Position numbers and translations under genes: made by a program. From Holophagaceae bacterium (GTDB lineage: Bacteria; Acidobacteriota; Holophagae; Holophagales; Holophagaceae), in assembly GCA_025361205.1 (NCBI GenBank), contig JANYAS010000156.1:22959-86958 (forward strand): a DNA stretch of 64,000 nt, in the 5' to 3' direction. The notes below the pieces were generated by a model, which had not been told where the DNA came from, did no database searches, and was given only the letters and a program-made list of their open reading frames with translations. Shown here one piece after another: positions 1 through 8,120 of this stretch. Each line of letters starts with the position of its first letter. The first letter of the stretch is position 1.

Positions 1-1
1 C

Positions 2-1045
2 ACCAAGGCGCTTCAGGTCATCACGGACGGCAACCAGGACTCCGTGCAACTGGCCAACTCCCTGCTCGCGTCGGCCATCGAGCTCGAGCCCGACTATGCG
101 CCGGCCCGGGCTGAGTATTCCTGGACTCTGGCGGAACTGGGCGCCACCACCGCCCTCAGCCGGGGTCGGTACGACGAGGCTCAAGGCCTGCTTCGCCAGG
201 GGAAGATCGCCGCGGAGAAGGCGATTGCGCTGGATCCCAGTGCCTCGCAGGCCTACCGTGCGCTGGGTTCCATCCTCCTCAGGATGGGCGATCTGGAGGG
301 CGCCAGCCGATCCGCGCTCCAATCGGTGCGTCTGGATCCCGCCGATCACAAGGCTTACAACCTCTTGGCCGATGTCTTCGCGGGGCTGGAGGGTGAGGAC
401 AACCACCAGGCGGCCCGCCGCTACTTCGAGAAGTCCCTCAGCCTGTTTCCAGAGGGCTGGCAGACCCACCATCGGCTGGGTGTGTTTCTCCAGAACGAAG
501 GCGAGCTGCCCGCGGCCCTCGAGCATGCGGATCGTGCCATCGCCCTGCGCCCGGCCGCCGAGTTCGCCTACGTCACCGCCGCGGACGCCCTCCTCTGGAT
601 GGGTCGTCCTCAGGAGGCCGAGGCGCGCCTGCGGGCTGGGCTGAGGGAGGTTCCGAGGTCGAATGTGCTTCGCAGCCTCATGGCCTACACGGCCTGGGAC
701 CGGAATGACCGGGCCGCTGCGGAAACCCACCTCAAGGAACTCGAAGGCGTGTGGCCTCCCGACCATTCGAACACCGTCCTGCTGGCGGGCGTGAAACAGG
801 CCGTGGAGGGGGATGGCGCAGGGGCCCGCGCCCGTTTCGAGGCGTTCCGGCAGCAGGTTGCAGCCTCGGATCTGGCCTCCAAGAAGCACAACGAGCGCCG
901 GGTGTTATCGGTGAACCTCTATTTCATGGCGCGGATGGTGGCCCGCCTGGGTGATCGGCCCGCGGCCCAGGCCATGGTGGCACTGGCCGACCAGCTTCAC
1001 CCGGGCAAGCTCCGGGTGGCGCAGCATGATCCGGCGTTGCGGTAG
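2..1045 (+). CDS. TPR-repeat protein, C-terminal part (cut by window start)
   Basis: The reading frame is open to the left edge, so the GTG at 44 in the ORF track is probably internal and the gene starts outside the window. The visible ~347 residues are almost all tetratricopeptide-type helical repeats, with recurring 'A..LDP' and 'A..LRP' boundaries such as 'AIALDPSASQAYRALG' and 'ALRPAAEFAYV'. No enzymatic domain, signal peptide or membrane segment is visible. TPR arrays mediate protein-protein contacts. In bacteria of this type such a tail often follows a Ser/Thr kinase or adenylate cyclase domain, and the kinase at 38608 has a comparable C-terminus, but the N-terminal half is not available here. 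Repeat family confident, function unknown. Confidence 0.75.
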   Translation, partial: TKALQVITDGNQDSVQLANSLLASAIELEPDYAPARAEYSWTLAELGATTALSRGRYDEAQGLLRQGKIAAEKAIALDPSASQAYRALGSILLRMGDLEGASRSALQSVRLDPADHKAYNLLADVFAGLEGEDNHQAARRYFEKSLSLFPEGWQTHHRLGVFLQNEGELPAALEHADRAIALRPAAEFAYVTAADALLWMGRPQEAEARLRAGLREVPRSNVLRSLMAYTAWDRNDRAAAETHLKELEGVWPPDHSNTVLLAGVKQAVEGDGAGARARFEAFRQQVAASDLASKKHNERRVLSVNLYFMARMVARLGDRPAAQAMVALADQLHPGKLRVAQHDPALR

Positions 1046-1072
1046 GAGCGGTCCGCATCATCGATGGGTGTG

Positions 1073-1350
1073 CTAAGTATTCTGAATGCGCGCTTCCACC
1101 ACCAGGGCCCCCGAAGCGGCGCCGGACTTCCACGGCAAGGGCTTCCCGGTCGCGATATTGGGCGGGAAGCACGGGGTCGCCCATGAGGATGGTGAAGCGC
1201 CCAGGGCGGCGATCAGGATGGGCGCGGCAAGCAGGGTCGAAGTGACCGTCATCGGAACCATCGCCAGGGCCCCGACCGCCATCACATCCCAGCCGAATCA
1301 CGGGTCCCGCCAGTTGGCCAAGCCGGCCTCCCGTGCTATTCAAGCTATCA
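1073..1350 (-). pseudogene. Decayed 3' remnant of a PlsC-like acyltransferase
   Basis: Three short minus-strand segments in different frames line up in order with the C-terminal part of 1-acyl-glycerol-3-phosphate acyltransferases: 'GGRLGQLAGPVIRLG', then 'ALAMVPMTVTSTLLAAP', then 'GRFTILMGDPVLPAQYRDR'. The family normally has these in one frame (the 'vPvvPv' strand followed by 'G..tv.iGdPi'). Here at least two frame changes separate them, and the N-terminal catalytic HX4D part is absent. It fills most of the 321-bp gap after the TPR gene. Assignment is by motif memory only, so moderate to low confidence. Confidence 0.4.
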
Positions 1351-1366
1351 GTTCTGGAGGTCACCA

Positions 1367-1585
1367 ATGGGCATTACTGAGCAGATCCTGGCCGATCACG
1401 AGACCCGCAAGGGCCCGGATGGCATCACCTGGTTCACGGCCGAGGACATGGCGCGCCTGGGCCTTCACGACCACCTCTTCACCGTCATGCAGACAGTGCA
1501 GCACACGCTGCGTTTGAGGAAGGCCCATCAGGTGGTGGAAAGCGAGGGCTGCACGGACCGATGGAGCCTCCAAGACGCGCACTGA
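1367..1585 (+). CDS. Small hypothetical protein (72 aa)
   Basis: A 72-residue ORF with a strong ribosome-binding site (GGAGG about 6 nt before the ATG). The sequence is acidic/basic mixed and soluble, with 'ITWFTAEDMARLGLHDHLFTVMQTVQ', plausibly a short helical domain. No family is recognised. The overlapping minus-strand ORF (1361-1594) lacks comparable initiation signals and was rejected. It stands alone between the acyltransferase remnant and the convergent RIC gene. Real gene probable, function unknown. Confidence 0.5.
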   Translation: MGITEQILADHETRKGPDGITWFTAEDMARLGLHDHLFTVMQTVQHTLRLRKAHQVVESEGCTDRWSLQDAH

Positions 1586-1668
1586 TACACCCAACGGAAA
1601 GGGAATAGGGAATCGCCCCGCGCCCCGCTTGGTGCGGGACCCGGGGCGACGCTCGATGATGAGCTGAA

Positions 1669-2409
1669 TCAGGCCTGAACGGCAGCTTCCATGGCCGTGG
1701 CGCGGGGATGGAGGATCTGGTTCTCCAGGTAGATGTGCAGGTGCAGGTCCCGTTCCAGGGTCTCGAAGCCATCGTAGAGGGCCCGGAAGGTGGCACAGCC
1801 GTCCGCGGGGGTGGTGTAGGCGCCGGTGAGTTCGTGCAGCTCAACGAGCAGCGCGCCCACGGCCTCGTGCTCCAGCTCCATGACGCGGATGGGGCTTTGC
1901 ACTGTGCCGAAGCAGGACGAGCCCGTCTGCCCCGCATCCATCTGCCGGATGAAGGGGAAGAGGATCTGTTCCTCCTTCATCATGTGCGGCATGAGGTCAG
2001 CCACCAGGGATTGGTAGAGCTCGCCCACGCGGCCCAGTTCGGGGTGATGTTCGCCATGAGCCTTGAGGACTTTCCCCAGCAACAGGTCCAGGCGGGGAAG
2101 CTCCTCGCGGAGAAAATCGTGGTGGGTGGTCACGATGTACTGGATGAGGTCGGTGAGGGAGGCCTGCTGCCAGTCCTGGAGGGAGGGGACGCCAGCGCTT
2201 GGAGGTTCGAGGGTCGCCAAGCCGTTGAGCACCTCGACGGGGTCCTGCTTCGCGAGCTGGCAGGCCTCCGCGAGGGTGTGATGGCCGCCACAGCAGTAGT
2301 CGATGCCCAGTCGTTCGAAGTAGCGCATGGTCTCGGGCCGCGCCATCACCAGTTCGCCCACCTTCGTGTTCAGTTCCGCAGTCATGTTGGCTCCATCGGT
2401 GGGGACCAT
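1669..2409 (-). CDS. ric: Iron-sulfur cluster repair di-iron protein (RIC/ScdA/YtfE family)
   Basis: This 246-aa protein has the two-part RIC layout. The N-terminal ScdA_N/DUF542 segment carries the signature Cys pair ('LGIDYCCGGHHTLAEAC', residues ~34-50). A hemerythrin-like four-helix domain (~80-240) follows with spaced His/Glu ligands ('TTHHDFLREELP', 'HGEHHPEL', 'MMKEEQILFPFI', 'LEHEAVG', 'HLHIYLENQILHP'). Members repair Fe-S clusters damaged by nitric oxide or oxidative stress in the cytoplasm. Two starts are possible: the ATG at 2409 (GGAGG upstream) and the ATG eight codons later at 2385 (GGAG upstream). It is monocistronic, downstream of an AT-rich promoter-like region. A second hemerythrin-type protein lies at 56467. 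Confidence 0.9.
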   Translation of the reverse strand: MVPTDGANMTAELNTKVGELVMARPETMRYFERLGIDYCCGGHHTLAEACQLAKQDPVEVLNGLATLEPPSAGVPSLQDWQQASLTDLIQYIVTTHHDFLREELPRLDLLLGKVLKAHGEHHPELGRVGELYQSLVADLMPHMMKEEQILFPFIRQMDAGQTGSSCFGTVQSPIRVMELEHEAVGALLVELHELTGAYTTPADGCATFRALYDGFETLERDLHLHIYLENQILHPRATAMEAAVQA

Positions 2410-2525
2410 CCCCTGACCTCCAAGGTGGGGTCTTCAATCTGTGGCGGGGGTCACATCACGACTAAAAAGGTATGGTTTTCTTTAATATTCTGATGCTGAG
2501 CGACAACAGGTTGATTCTGTTTATT
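2410..2525. promoter_or_regulatory. AT-rich gap: 3' end of long GlmS-like gene and ric promoter region
   Basis: These 116 bp are conspicuously AT-rich for the window (runs such as TTTCTTTAATATTC and TTTATTTTAA). They lie between the glmS-like stop and the ric start on the same strand. The composition suits a ric promoter and a rho-independent stop for the upstream gene, but no clean hairpin or canonical -35/-10 pair is visible. An NO-sensing operator might be expected; I could not identify one with confidence. Confidence 0.35.
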
Positions 2526-4985
2526 TTAATCTACCGTGATCGACTTGGAGACGTTCTTGGGCGCATCCGGATGGACGCCGTGGTCGGTCACGGTGAGCCG
2601 GTCGAGGTACTCCATCTTCAGCACGGACATGCAGAAGGCCAGTCGCTGTAGGACCACCGTGGCGGCGAACACGAAGAGGTTGGGATCCCCGCTGAAGGGC
2701 ACCTCAATGTACTTCGACCAGTAGCGGTCCTGGCCCGTGGGTTTGCCTGCCACGGCCGCCGCCAGCTCGGGATGCTTCTCGGCAATGATGAGGATGTCCG
2801 CCCCACGGATCTTGTGGGTGTGGATCTGGCTGATGGTGATGCGGATATCCCGCTCTTCGCTGGGGCAGACGAACAGCAAGGGGTAGTTCGAGAAGCGCGT
2901 TTCCACCAGCTCCGGCCAGGCCTGGAGGGCTTCGATGCCGCCGCCGAAGGGCCGTCCGTCCCGGTGCTGTTCGTAGACCTCCAGCAGGTTCGCCAGATCC
3001 TGGATGGAAAACAGGGTGTTCTTGCCGAGGATGGTGTTGGGACCGTGCTTGAACTCGGCGGCATCGTAGCCTTCGGCGTGGTTGAGCACCACCTCGCGGA
3101 TCTTCAAGGCGCCTTCCCGGGCCACCCCGATCAGCCCCGTGCCCAGGATGTGCAGCGAGGGCTCGAGGTAGAGGCGCTTGGCCGCCTCCTCCACGTCGCC
3201 TTCGCAGTGGCGGAGGGTTTCGGCGATGAGGTCCTTGGTCCGCTCCAGGTTCGCGGCGATCTTGCGCTCGGGGAGGGAGAAGGAGGCCGCCAGCAGGTAG
3301 AGGATGGCCACCTGGTTGATGAAACTCTTGGTGGCGGCCACGGCGATCTCGGGACCACAGAGGATGGGCAGGTAGAACTCGGACAGTTCCTGGGGGATCC
3401 GGCTGTTCTCGTTGTTTACGAGGGAGATCCGCCGCAGGCCCGGCACGCGCGAACGCACGTCCTGGAAGACATCCACCAGGTCCTTCGTTTCGCCGGATTG
3501 CGTGATGCCGACGAGGAGATCCCCGGCCTTGAGCGTGTTCAGGTACATGGATCGGAACATGCCGGGGTTGCAGGGAAAGACCGCCACGCCCGCGAGGTTG
3601 TTGAAGAAGGTGGCCGCCACCAGGGCCGCGTGGTAGGACGTGCCGGAGGCCACCAGGAAGACCCGTCCGCCCTCCTTCTGAGTCTCGCGGATGGCCTGTA
3701 CCAGATCGAGGAGGTGGTGGGTGACCCGGCGGCGCTTTTTCCAGATGAAGAGCAGGTCAAAGAGAGCCAGCGTCTCCTGGGCCTGGGGGTGGAGACGGCC
3801 CAGGTCGGCCAGCAGCTGGCGCTCATCGGAGACCGGCTGCTCCCCGTGGGCACGCAGCACGTCCGAATGGGGCTGCACCCGGGTGGCCAGCTCCAGCTGG
3901 GTGGGATCGACGAGGAGGGTCGCGAAGGCCGAGGCCAGGGCGGCCTCGTGAGGCTCATTGTAGAGGGCCAGCACCTTGTCCAGGAGGGCCTTGCAGAGAT
4001 CCTTCCGGTCCTCGAAGGCGGCGAACAGGCCCTCGGTCTCCGGGGCGCGGAAGTAGTAGCGAATCACCTCGTCGAGGTTGTCCGGCGCCGAGGCGATCTC
4101 CTGTTCCATGAAGTAGCGGTAGTTGGCCCGGAGGCCCGTGTCCCGGACATTCAGCTTGGACCGCTTGGGATGCGGTACCGAGAAGGCGAGGTCCGTGCCC
4201 AGGGAAAAGACCAGATACTCCCGCTCCGTGAACCAGATGCCCTCGCCTTCGCACAGGGGGATGAGCAGCCGGGTCTTGGAGAGCACGGAGGTCAGGTCGC
4301 TGGAGACCACCACGAACTCACCGTGGGCATCGCTGCCGATACCTGCGTACAGGGAGGATCCCGATTTTACGGCCACCACGCCTGGCACGCGGGGATCGGC
4401 GAAGGCTGCGGCATAGGAGCCGTCCGCCCGGTTACCCGCCTTGCGGGCTGCATCCATCAGGAGAAAGGCTCCCTCCGGGATGACGCCCTTCGGGCCGCTG
4501 GCCATGTAGGCGCTGTGGCAGAGGGCCAGGGCCGGGCCCGGATCGGCCAAGTTGGCCGCGTAGGCATCCTCGGCCAAATGCGTGAGCATCTCGCCATCGT
4601 TGTCGGAGACCACGGCATGGCCCTGGCTGGTGAGGGCGGGCTTGAGGGCATCGGTGTTGGAGATGTTGCCGTTGTGGGCGCCCACCATCTCCACCTTGCA
4701 GCGCACATGGTGGGGCTGGCTGTTCGCGTCCGTGACGGCGCCATAGGTGGCCCATCGCACCTGGCCGATGAACCGCTGGCCGGACTGCTGGTCGATGCCC
4801 AGCTCGGGCACCACGCGGCTGGGGGCGCCGACTTTCTTGAGGAGCCGAATGGCGCCGTCGTCCCCGATGAAGGCGCCGCCGGTGGAGTCGTAGCCCCGGT
4901 ACTCCAGCCGCTTCAGGAGCTCACCGGCCTCGCGCCCCAGGGCGGCGATGTCTGATCCATAGCAGAGCGACACGATTCCACACAC
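2526..4985 (-). CDS. Long GlmS-like protein (class II amidotransferase + two SIS domains, 819 aa)
   Basis: It starts with GTG after an AAAGGAG site and gives the MCGIV N-terminus whose Cys2 is the class II glutaminase nucleophile. Residues ~2-290 are the amidotransferase domain ('RLEYRGYDS', 'QVRWATYG', 'GAHNGNISN'). Two SIS sugar-isomerase domains follow ('VASGTSYHAALV', 'GITQSGETKDL', 'ATKSFINQVA', 'HGPNTIL') and it ends 'NVSKSITVD'. It is ~210 residues longer than normal GlmS. Much of the excess is a helical insertion of ~120 residues between 'YFMEQEIASAP' and the first SIS domain, plus expansions in the glutaminase part. A canonical 610-aa glmS lies at 23320, so this is a diverged paralogue. 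GlmS makes glucosamine-6-phosphate from fructose-6-phosphate and glutamine; whether this form does the same or aminates another keto-sugar is not shown by sequence. Confidence 0.85.
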   Translation of the reverse strand: MCGIVSLCYGSDIAALGREAGELLKRLEYRGYDSTGGAFIGDDGAIRLLKKVGAPSRVVPELGIDQQSGQRFIGQVRWATYGAVTDANSQPHHVRCKVEMVGAHNGNISNTDALKPALTSQGHAVVSDNDGEMLTHLAEDAYAANLADPGPALALCHSAYMASGPKGVIPEGAFLLMDAARKAGNRADGSYAAAFADPRVPGVVAVKSGSSLYAGIGSDAHGEFVVVSSDLTSVLSKTRLLIPLCEGEGIWFTEREYLVFSLGTDLAFSVPHPKRSKLNVRDTGLRANYRYFMEQEIASAPDNLDEVIRYYFRAPETEGLFAAFEDRKDLCKALLDKVLALYNEPHEAALASAFATLLVDPTQLELATRVQPHSDVLRAHGEQPVSDERQLLADLGRLHPQAQETLALFDLLFIWKKRRRVTHHLLDLVQAIRETQKEGGRVFLVASGTSYHAALVAATFFNNLAGVAVFPCNPGMFRSMYLNTLKAGDLLVGITQSGETKDLVDVFQDVRSRVPGLRRISLVNNENSRIPQELSEFYLPILCGPEIAVAATKSFINQVAILYLLAASFSLPERKIAANLERTKDLIAETLRHCEGDVEEAAKRLYLEPSLHILGTGLIGVAREGALKIREVVLNHAEGYDAAEFKHGPNTILGKNTLFSIQDLANLLEVYEQHRDGRPFGGGIEALQAWPELVETRFSNYPLLFVCPSEERDIRITISQIHTHKIRGADILIIAEKHPELAAAVAGKPTGQDRYWSKYIEVPFSGDPNLFVFAATVVLQRLAFCMSVLKMEYLDRLTVTDHGVHPDAPKNVSKSITVD

Positions 4986-5105
4986 CGGCAGACTCCTTTT
5001 AATCCGACTCAGGCATTCCCTTGTTCAGGCCGGAGAACCCTTCATCTTAAGGGCCTTCCGGACCATCAGGGAAGGATGCAGAACCACCGAAAGAAAGAAG
5101 GATTG

Positions 5106-5167
5106 GCCACGGATGAACACGGATGAAAAAGGATTCTGATCTTTGTTCATCCGTGTTCATCCGTGGC
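5106..5167. repeat. Intergenic inverted repeat, 22-bp perfect arms
   Basis: GCCACGGATGAACACGGATGAA (5106-5127) is matched by its exact reverse complement at 5146-5167 across an 18-nt loop. Each arm is itself an internal repeat of ACGGATGAA. It lies between the divergently placed glmS-like promoter side and the yidD stop (12 nt away). Similar 'ACGGATGAACACGGATG' intergenic repeats are, to my knowledge, widespread in several phyla. It could act as a strong terminator for yidD. Confidence 0.8.
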
Positions 5168-5178
5168 AAGAGACCTGT

Positions 5179-5475
5179 TCAAGGTACCGGATCGGTTCCG
5201 CCATTCGTCAATGGCGAGCAGCGGAGCAGCCGCCAGGTGGTGAGCAGGCCGCCGCGCAGGGTGCCGTATTTCTGGATACAGCCCAGGCCGTAGTGGCTGC
5301 AGGTGGGGGTGAACTTGCACTGGGTGGGGAGGTGGCTCGAAAGGGTCGCCTGGTAGGTCCGGATGGCGCCCCGGCACACCCAGGCCGTGGGCTGGAAACG
5401 GACGGGCAGGAAGGCCTCCAGCACCAGGAGCAGTCCCAGAGTCGCGAAGGGATGGGCCAGCAGCCAGTCGGCCAT
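5179..5475 (-). CDS. yidD: Membrane protein insertion efficiency factor YidD
   Basis: The ATG at 5475 lies one base after the ispG stop (TAGGATG), so the ORF-track start at 5496 inside ispG is unlikely; this gives ~98 aa. The core matches the small YidD family: 'AIRTYQATLSSHLPTQCKFTPTCSHYG', with the conserved Cys residues, then 'GCIQKYGTLRGGLLTTWRLLRCSP'. An N-terminal hydrophobic stretch ('FATLGLLLVLEAFL') precedes it. YidD sits at the inner membrane and assists YidC-dependent insertion. It usually neighbours rpmH-rnpA-yidC, so location behind ispG is atypical. Co-transcription with ispG is likely. Confidence 0.9.
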   Translation of the reverse strand: MADWLLAHPFATLGLLLVLEAFLPVRFQPTAWVCRGAIRTYQATLSSHLPTQCKFTPTCSHYGLGCIQKYGTLRGGLLTTWRLLRCSPLTNGGTDPVP

Positions 5476-5476
5476 C

Positions 5477-6586
5477 CTAAGCCTTGGCGGCGGCATCAGC
5501 CTCGGCCTTGACTTTGCGCGCCTCTTCCAGGAACGCGGGGACCAGATCCTCCTCCTTTACCTTCCGGATGAGCTCACCCTTGCGGTAGATGAGCCCCTCG
5601 CCTGCGCCACCCGCCACGCCGAGGTCGGCATCTCGGGCCTCGCCCGGTCCATTCACCACGCAGCCCATAACGGCGTAGGTGATGTTCTCGTGGTTGATCA
5701 GCTTGAGGCCTTCCTCGATCTCGTTCGCCACGCGGTTGAGGTCGATCTGCACGCGGCCGCAGCTGGGGCAGCTCACCATGCGGAAGCCGCCGGACCGCAG
5801 GGCCAGGGCGCGCAGCATCTCATGGCCCACGCGGCACTCGTCCTCGCCTTCGCCGGTGAGGGACACGCGAACGGTGTCACCGATGCCCTCGGCCAGGAGG
5901 ATGCCCATGCCCACGCTGGAGCGGATGGTGCCGCCGAAAGGCGTTCCAGCCTCGGTAATTCCAAGGTGAAAGGGGTAGTCCACCTGCTTCGCCAGCAGGC
6001 GGTAGGCCTGCACGGTGCGGACCACGTCGCTGGCCTTGAGGCTGATCTTGATGTCGCGAAAGCCCTCGCGCTCCAGTACCTCGATGTGGCGCAGGGCGCT
6101 CTCCACCATGGCCTCGGGCGTGGCGGTGCCGAACTTTTCCAGCAGGTCCTTCTCGAGGCTGCCGCCGTTCACGCCGATACGGATGGGGATGCCCAGGGCT
6201 CCGGCCTTGTCCACCACGGCCTTCACGCGATCCTGGCCGCCGATGTTGCCGGGATTGATGCGCAGGCAGGCGGCGCCGCCATCTGCAGCCACCAGGGCCA
6301 GGCGGTAATCGAAGTGGATATCGGCCACCACAGGGATGGGGCTGCGGTCGCAGATTTCGTGGAAGACCTCGCCCGCCTTCTTGGTGGGAACGCTCACCCG
6401 CACGATCTCGCAGCCGGCGTTGGCGTAGGCGTAGATCTGGTTGATGGTGGCGTCCACGTCCCGGGTGTCCGTCTTGGTCATGCTCTGGACGGAGATGGGT
6501 GCGTCCCCGCCCACGGCAACCTTGCCCACCAGAATCTGACGGGTCCGGCGGCGGGGTGCGAGGGGCTGGAGTTCCTGATCGGACAT
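5477..6586 (-). CDS. ispG: 4-hydroxy-3-methylbut-2-enyl diphosphate synthase (IspG/GcpE)
   Basis: 369 aa, normal for the short bacterial form. The N-terminal TIM-barrel part carries 'VGKVAVGGDAPISVQSMTKTDT' and 'ADIHFDYRLAL'. The C-terminal [4Fe-4S] domain has 'SCPSCGRVQIDL' and 'GCVVNGPGEARDADLG', which supply the three Cys and one Glu cluster ligands. It catalyses the reductive ring-opening of methylerythritol cyclodiphosphate in the cytosolic MEP isoprenoid pathway. yidD follows immediately. Upstream, a repeat and a hairpin separate it from flgE. Confidence 0.97.
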   Translation of the reverse strand: MSDQELQPLAPRRRTRQILVGKVAVGGDAPISVQSMTKTDTRDVDATINQIYAYANAGCEIVRVSVPTKKAGEVFHEICDRSPIPVVADIHFDYRLALVAADGGAACLRINPGNIGGQDRVKAVVDKAGALGIPIRIGVNGGSLEKDLLEKFGTATPEAMVESALRHIEVLEREGFRDIKISLKASDVVRTVQAYRLLAKQVDYPFHLGITEAGTPFGGTIRSSVGMGILLAEGIGDTVRVSLTGEGEDECRVGHEMLRALALRSGGFRMVSCPSCGRVQIDLNRVANEIEEGLKLINHENITYAVMGCVVNGPGEARDADLGVAGGAGEGLIYRKGELIRKVKEEDLVPAFLEEARKVKAEADAAAKA

Positions 6587-6640
6587 GGGGCCTCAATCAA
6601 AGATGCCAGTTTACCCGTCAATGCAGCAGTCGGTACACAT

Positions 6641-6664
6641 CGCGCGGCCCCTAAGGGCCGCGCG
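6641..6664. terminator. GC-rich perfect hairpin between flgE and ispG
   Basis: CGCGCGGCCC and GGGCCGCGCG form a perfect 10-bp stem with a four-base CTAA loop. There is no T-run on either side, so it is not a textbook intrinsic terminator. It lies downstream of flgE and ~55 nt before the ispG start on the same strand. Confidence 0.45.
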
Positions 6665-6678
6665 CGGGGTCAGAGTGG

Positions 6679-6785
6679 GCTTAGGGGCCGTTACGGAATA
6701 ACCTTGGATGAATTCGCCATTCCGTTACGGCCCCTTATGCCGTTCACGCCATTTTCGAGAAGGGTTGTTTTATTACGACGGCCTA
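6679..6785 (-). repeat. Dispersed ~107-bp repeat, copy 1 (starts at the flgE stop codon)
   Basis: Read on the minus strand it begins with the flgE stop codon (TAGGCCGTCG...AATAAAACAACCC) and runs to ...CCTAAGCC. It contains an inverted repeat GGCCGTTACGGAAT / ATTCCGTTACGGCC around a 20-nt centre. A second copy with roughly 85-90% identity by eye is at 23003-23109, in the same orientation and again starting at a stop codon. Structure suggests a REP/MITE-like folded element. Confidence 0.75.
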
Positions 6786-8090
6786 CTGCTTGAGGTTGAG
6801 GGTCACCTGGAGCAGTTCGTCGGTGGTGGTGACGATCTTGGCGTTGGCCTGGTAGCCGCGCTGACTGACGATGAGTTTGGTGAACTCGGCGGCGACATCT
6901 ACGTTGGAAAGCTCGAGGTTGGACCCGAGGATTCCGCCGCGGCCGCTCTGGTTCGCCACGCCGGTGGTGGGGGCGCCCGAGGCCAGGGTCTGGGTCCAGT
7001 GGTTGTTGCCCGACTGCTGGAGGCCGTTGACGTTGGTGAAGGACGACATGGCCAACTGAGCCATGGGGAGGATCTGGCCATTGGTGAAGCTGCCTGAGAC
7101 CAGGCCATTCTGGTCCACCGTGAGGTCCCTCAGGGTGCCGGCCGGGAATCCGTCCTGGGAACTGCTGAGGTTGTTGTTGGGCGAACTGAGGCCCGTGAAA
7201 TTCTGGGTGCCGTCCACCGGATTGATGATGTTGAAGCTGATGTTGCTGCTGGTGCCGTTCAGCCAGGTGATGGACATCTGGGTGTTGCTTTTATTGGCCG
7301 CAGGCTGGCCGTTGAGGGTTTGGATGTTGCCGGTGCCGTTGAAATCGATGGTGCCTATGGCGGGCACGCTGGTGATGGTGGAGGGGGGAACCGCCGTGTC
7401 CGCCACGTCGTAGGTCCAGCTGTTGCTGCCGGCAACCTTGGTGTAGGTGACCATCAGGCTCTGAGCGTTGCCGAGGCTGTCATAGACCTGGATGGGGGTC
7501 TGAAAGGTGTCGGCCGGGATGGCCGGCGGACCCACCGAGCCCCCTTTGGCGGCCGCATTGAGGTTGACGCCCAGGCTGATGTTCTGGGTGGCCTGCGCGC
7601 CGGCGGTGGAGGAAGAAATCTGGATGGGGGCCACCGCGGTGTTGCTAAACACGCCGCTGACGCCCAGGGCATTGGTGCTGCGATTCCACCCCATGACGTT
7701 GGAGCCGTCACTGGCCACGAGGAAGCCGTTGCTGTTGCGGGTGAAATTGCCGGCGCGGCTGTAGACCTGGCCTCCACCTGGGGTTTGCAGCGTGAAGAAG
7801 CCGTTGCCCTGGATGGCCATGTCCAGGGCGTTGCCCGTGGACTGGAAGGATGACTGGGAGAAGTCCTGGTTCACGGAGTTGGTCTGCACCCCCAGGCCAA
7901 ACTGGATGGGATTCCCGTTGCCCTGGGTGGCCATGGCTCCGGCCGAGCTGAAGATGTCACGAAAGGTCGAACTGGAGCCCTTGAAGCCCACCGTGTTGAT
8001 GTTCGACAAGTTGTTGCCGATCACATTCAGGGCGCTGGCGTTGGTGCTGAGGCCCGAAAGGCCGGAGTAGAAGGCGGAGTAGAGGCTCAT
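6783..8090 (-). CDS. flgE: Flagellar hook protein FlgE
   Basis: 435 aa. The N-terminal axial-protein signature is clear ('SGLSGLSTNASALNVIGNNLSNINTVGFKGS'), and the matching C-terminal helix follows ('LSNVDVAAEFTKLIVSQRGYQANAKIVTTTDELLQ'). Between them is a serine/glycine/asparagine-rich surface domain. FlgE polymerises outside the cell into the hook joining the rod to the filament; it is exported by the flagellar type III system without a cleaved signal. It lies last in the operon, 30 bp after flgD, the scaffold that caps its assembly. Length and position exclude the rod proteins FlgF/FlgG. Confidence 0.95.
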   Translation of the reverse strand: MSLYSAFYSGLSGLSTNASALNVIGNNLSNINTVGFKGSSSTFRDIFSSAGAMATQGNGNPIQFGLGVQTNSVNQDFSQSSFQSTGNALDMAIQGNGFFTLQTPGGGQVYSRAGNFTRNSNGFLVASDGSNVMGWNRSTNALGVSGVFSNTAVAPIQISSSTAGAQATQNISLGVNLNAAAKGGSVGPPAIPADTFQTPIQVYDSLGNAQSLMVTYTKVAGSNSWTYDVADTAVPPSTITSVPAIGTIDFNGTGNIQTLNGQPAANKSNTQMSITWLNGTSSNISFNIINPVDGTQNFTGLSSPNNNLSSSQDGFPAGTLRDLTVDQNGLVSGSFTNGQILPMAQLAMSSFTNVNGLQQSGNNHWTQTLASGAPTTGVANQSGRGGILGSNLELSNVDVAAEFTKLIVSQRGYQANAKIVTTTDELLQVTLNLKQ

Positions 8091-8120
8091 GAGAGCTCCT
8101 TGGGGTGAGAGTGGACGGGA

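Noticed and set aside
2772-4955. 727-aa plus-strand ORF opposite the long glmS-like gene
   Set aside because: Antisense shadow from GC-rich third positions; Gly/Val/Gln/His-rich composition and no domain match, whereas the minus strand has full catalytic motifs.
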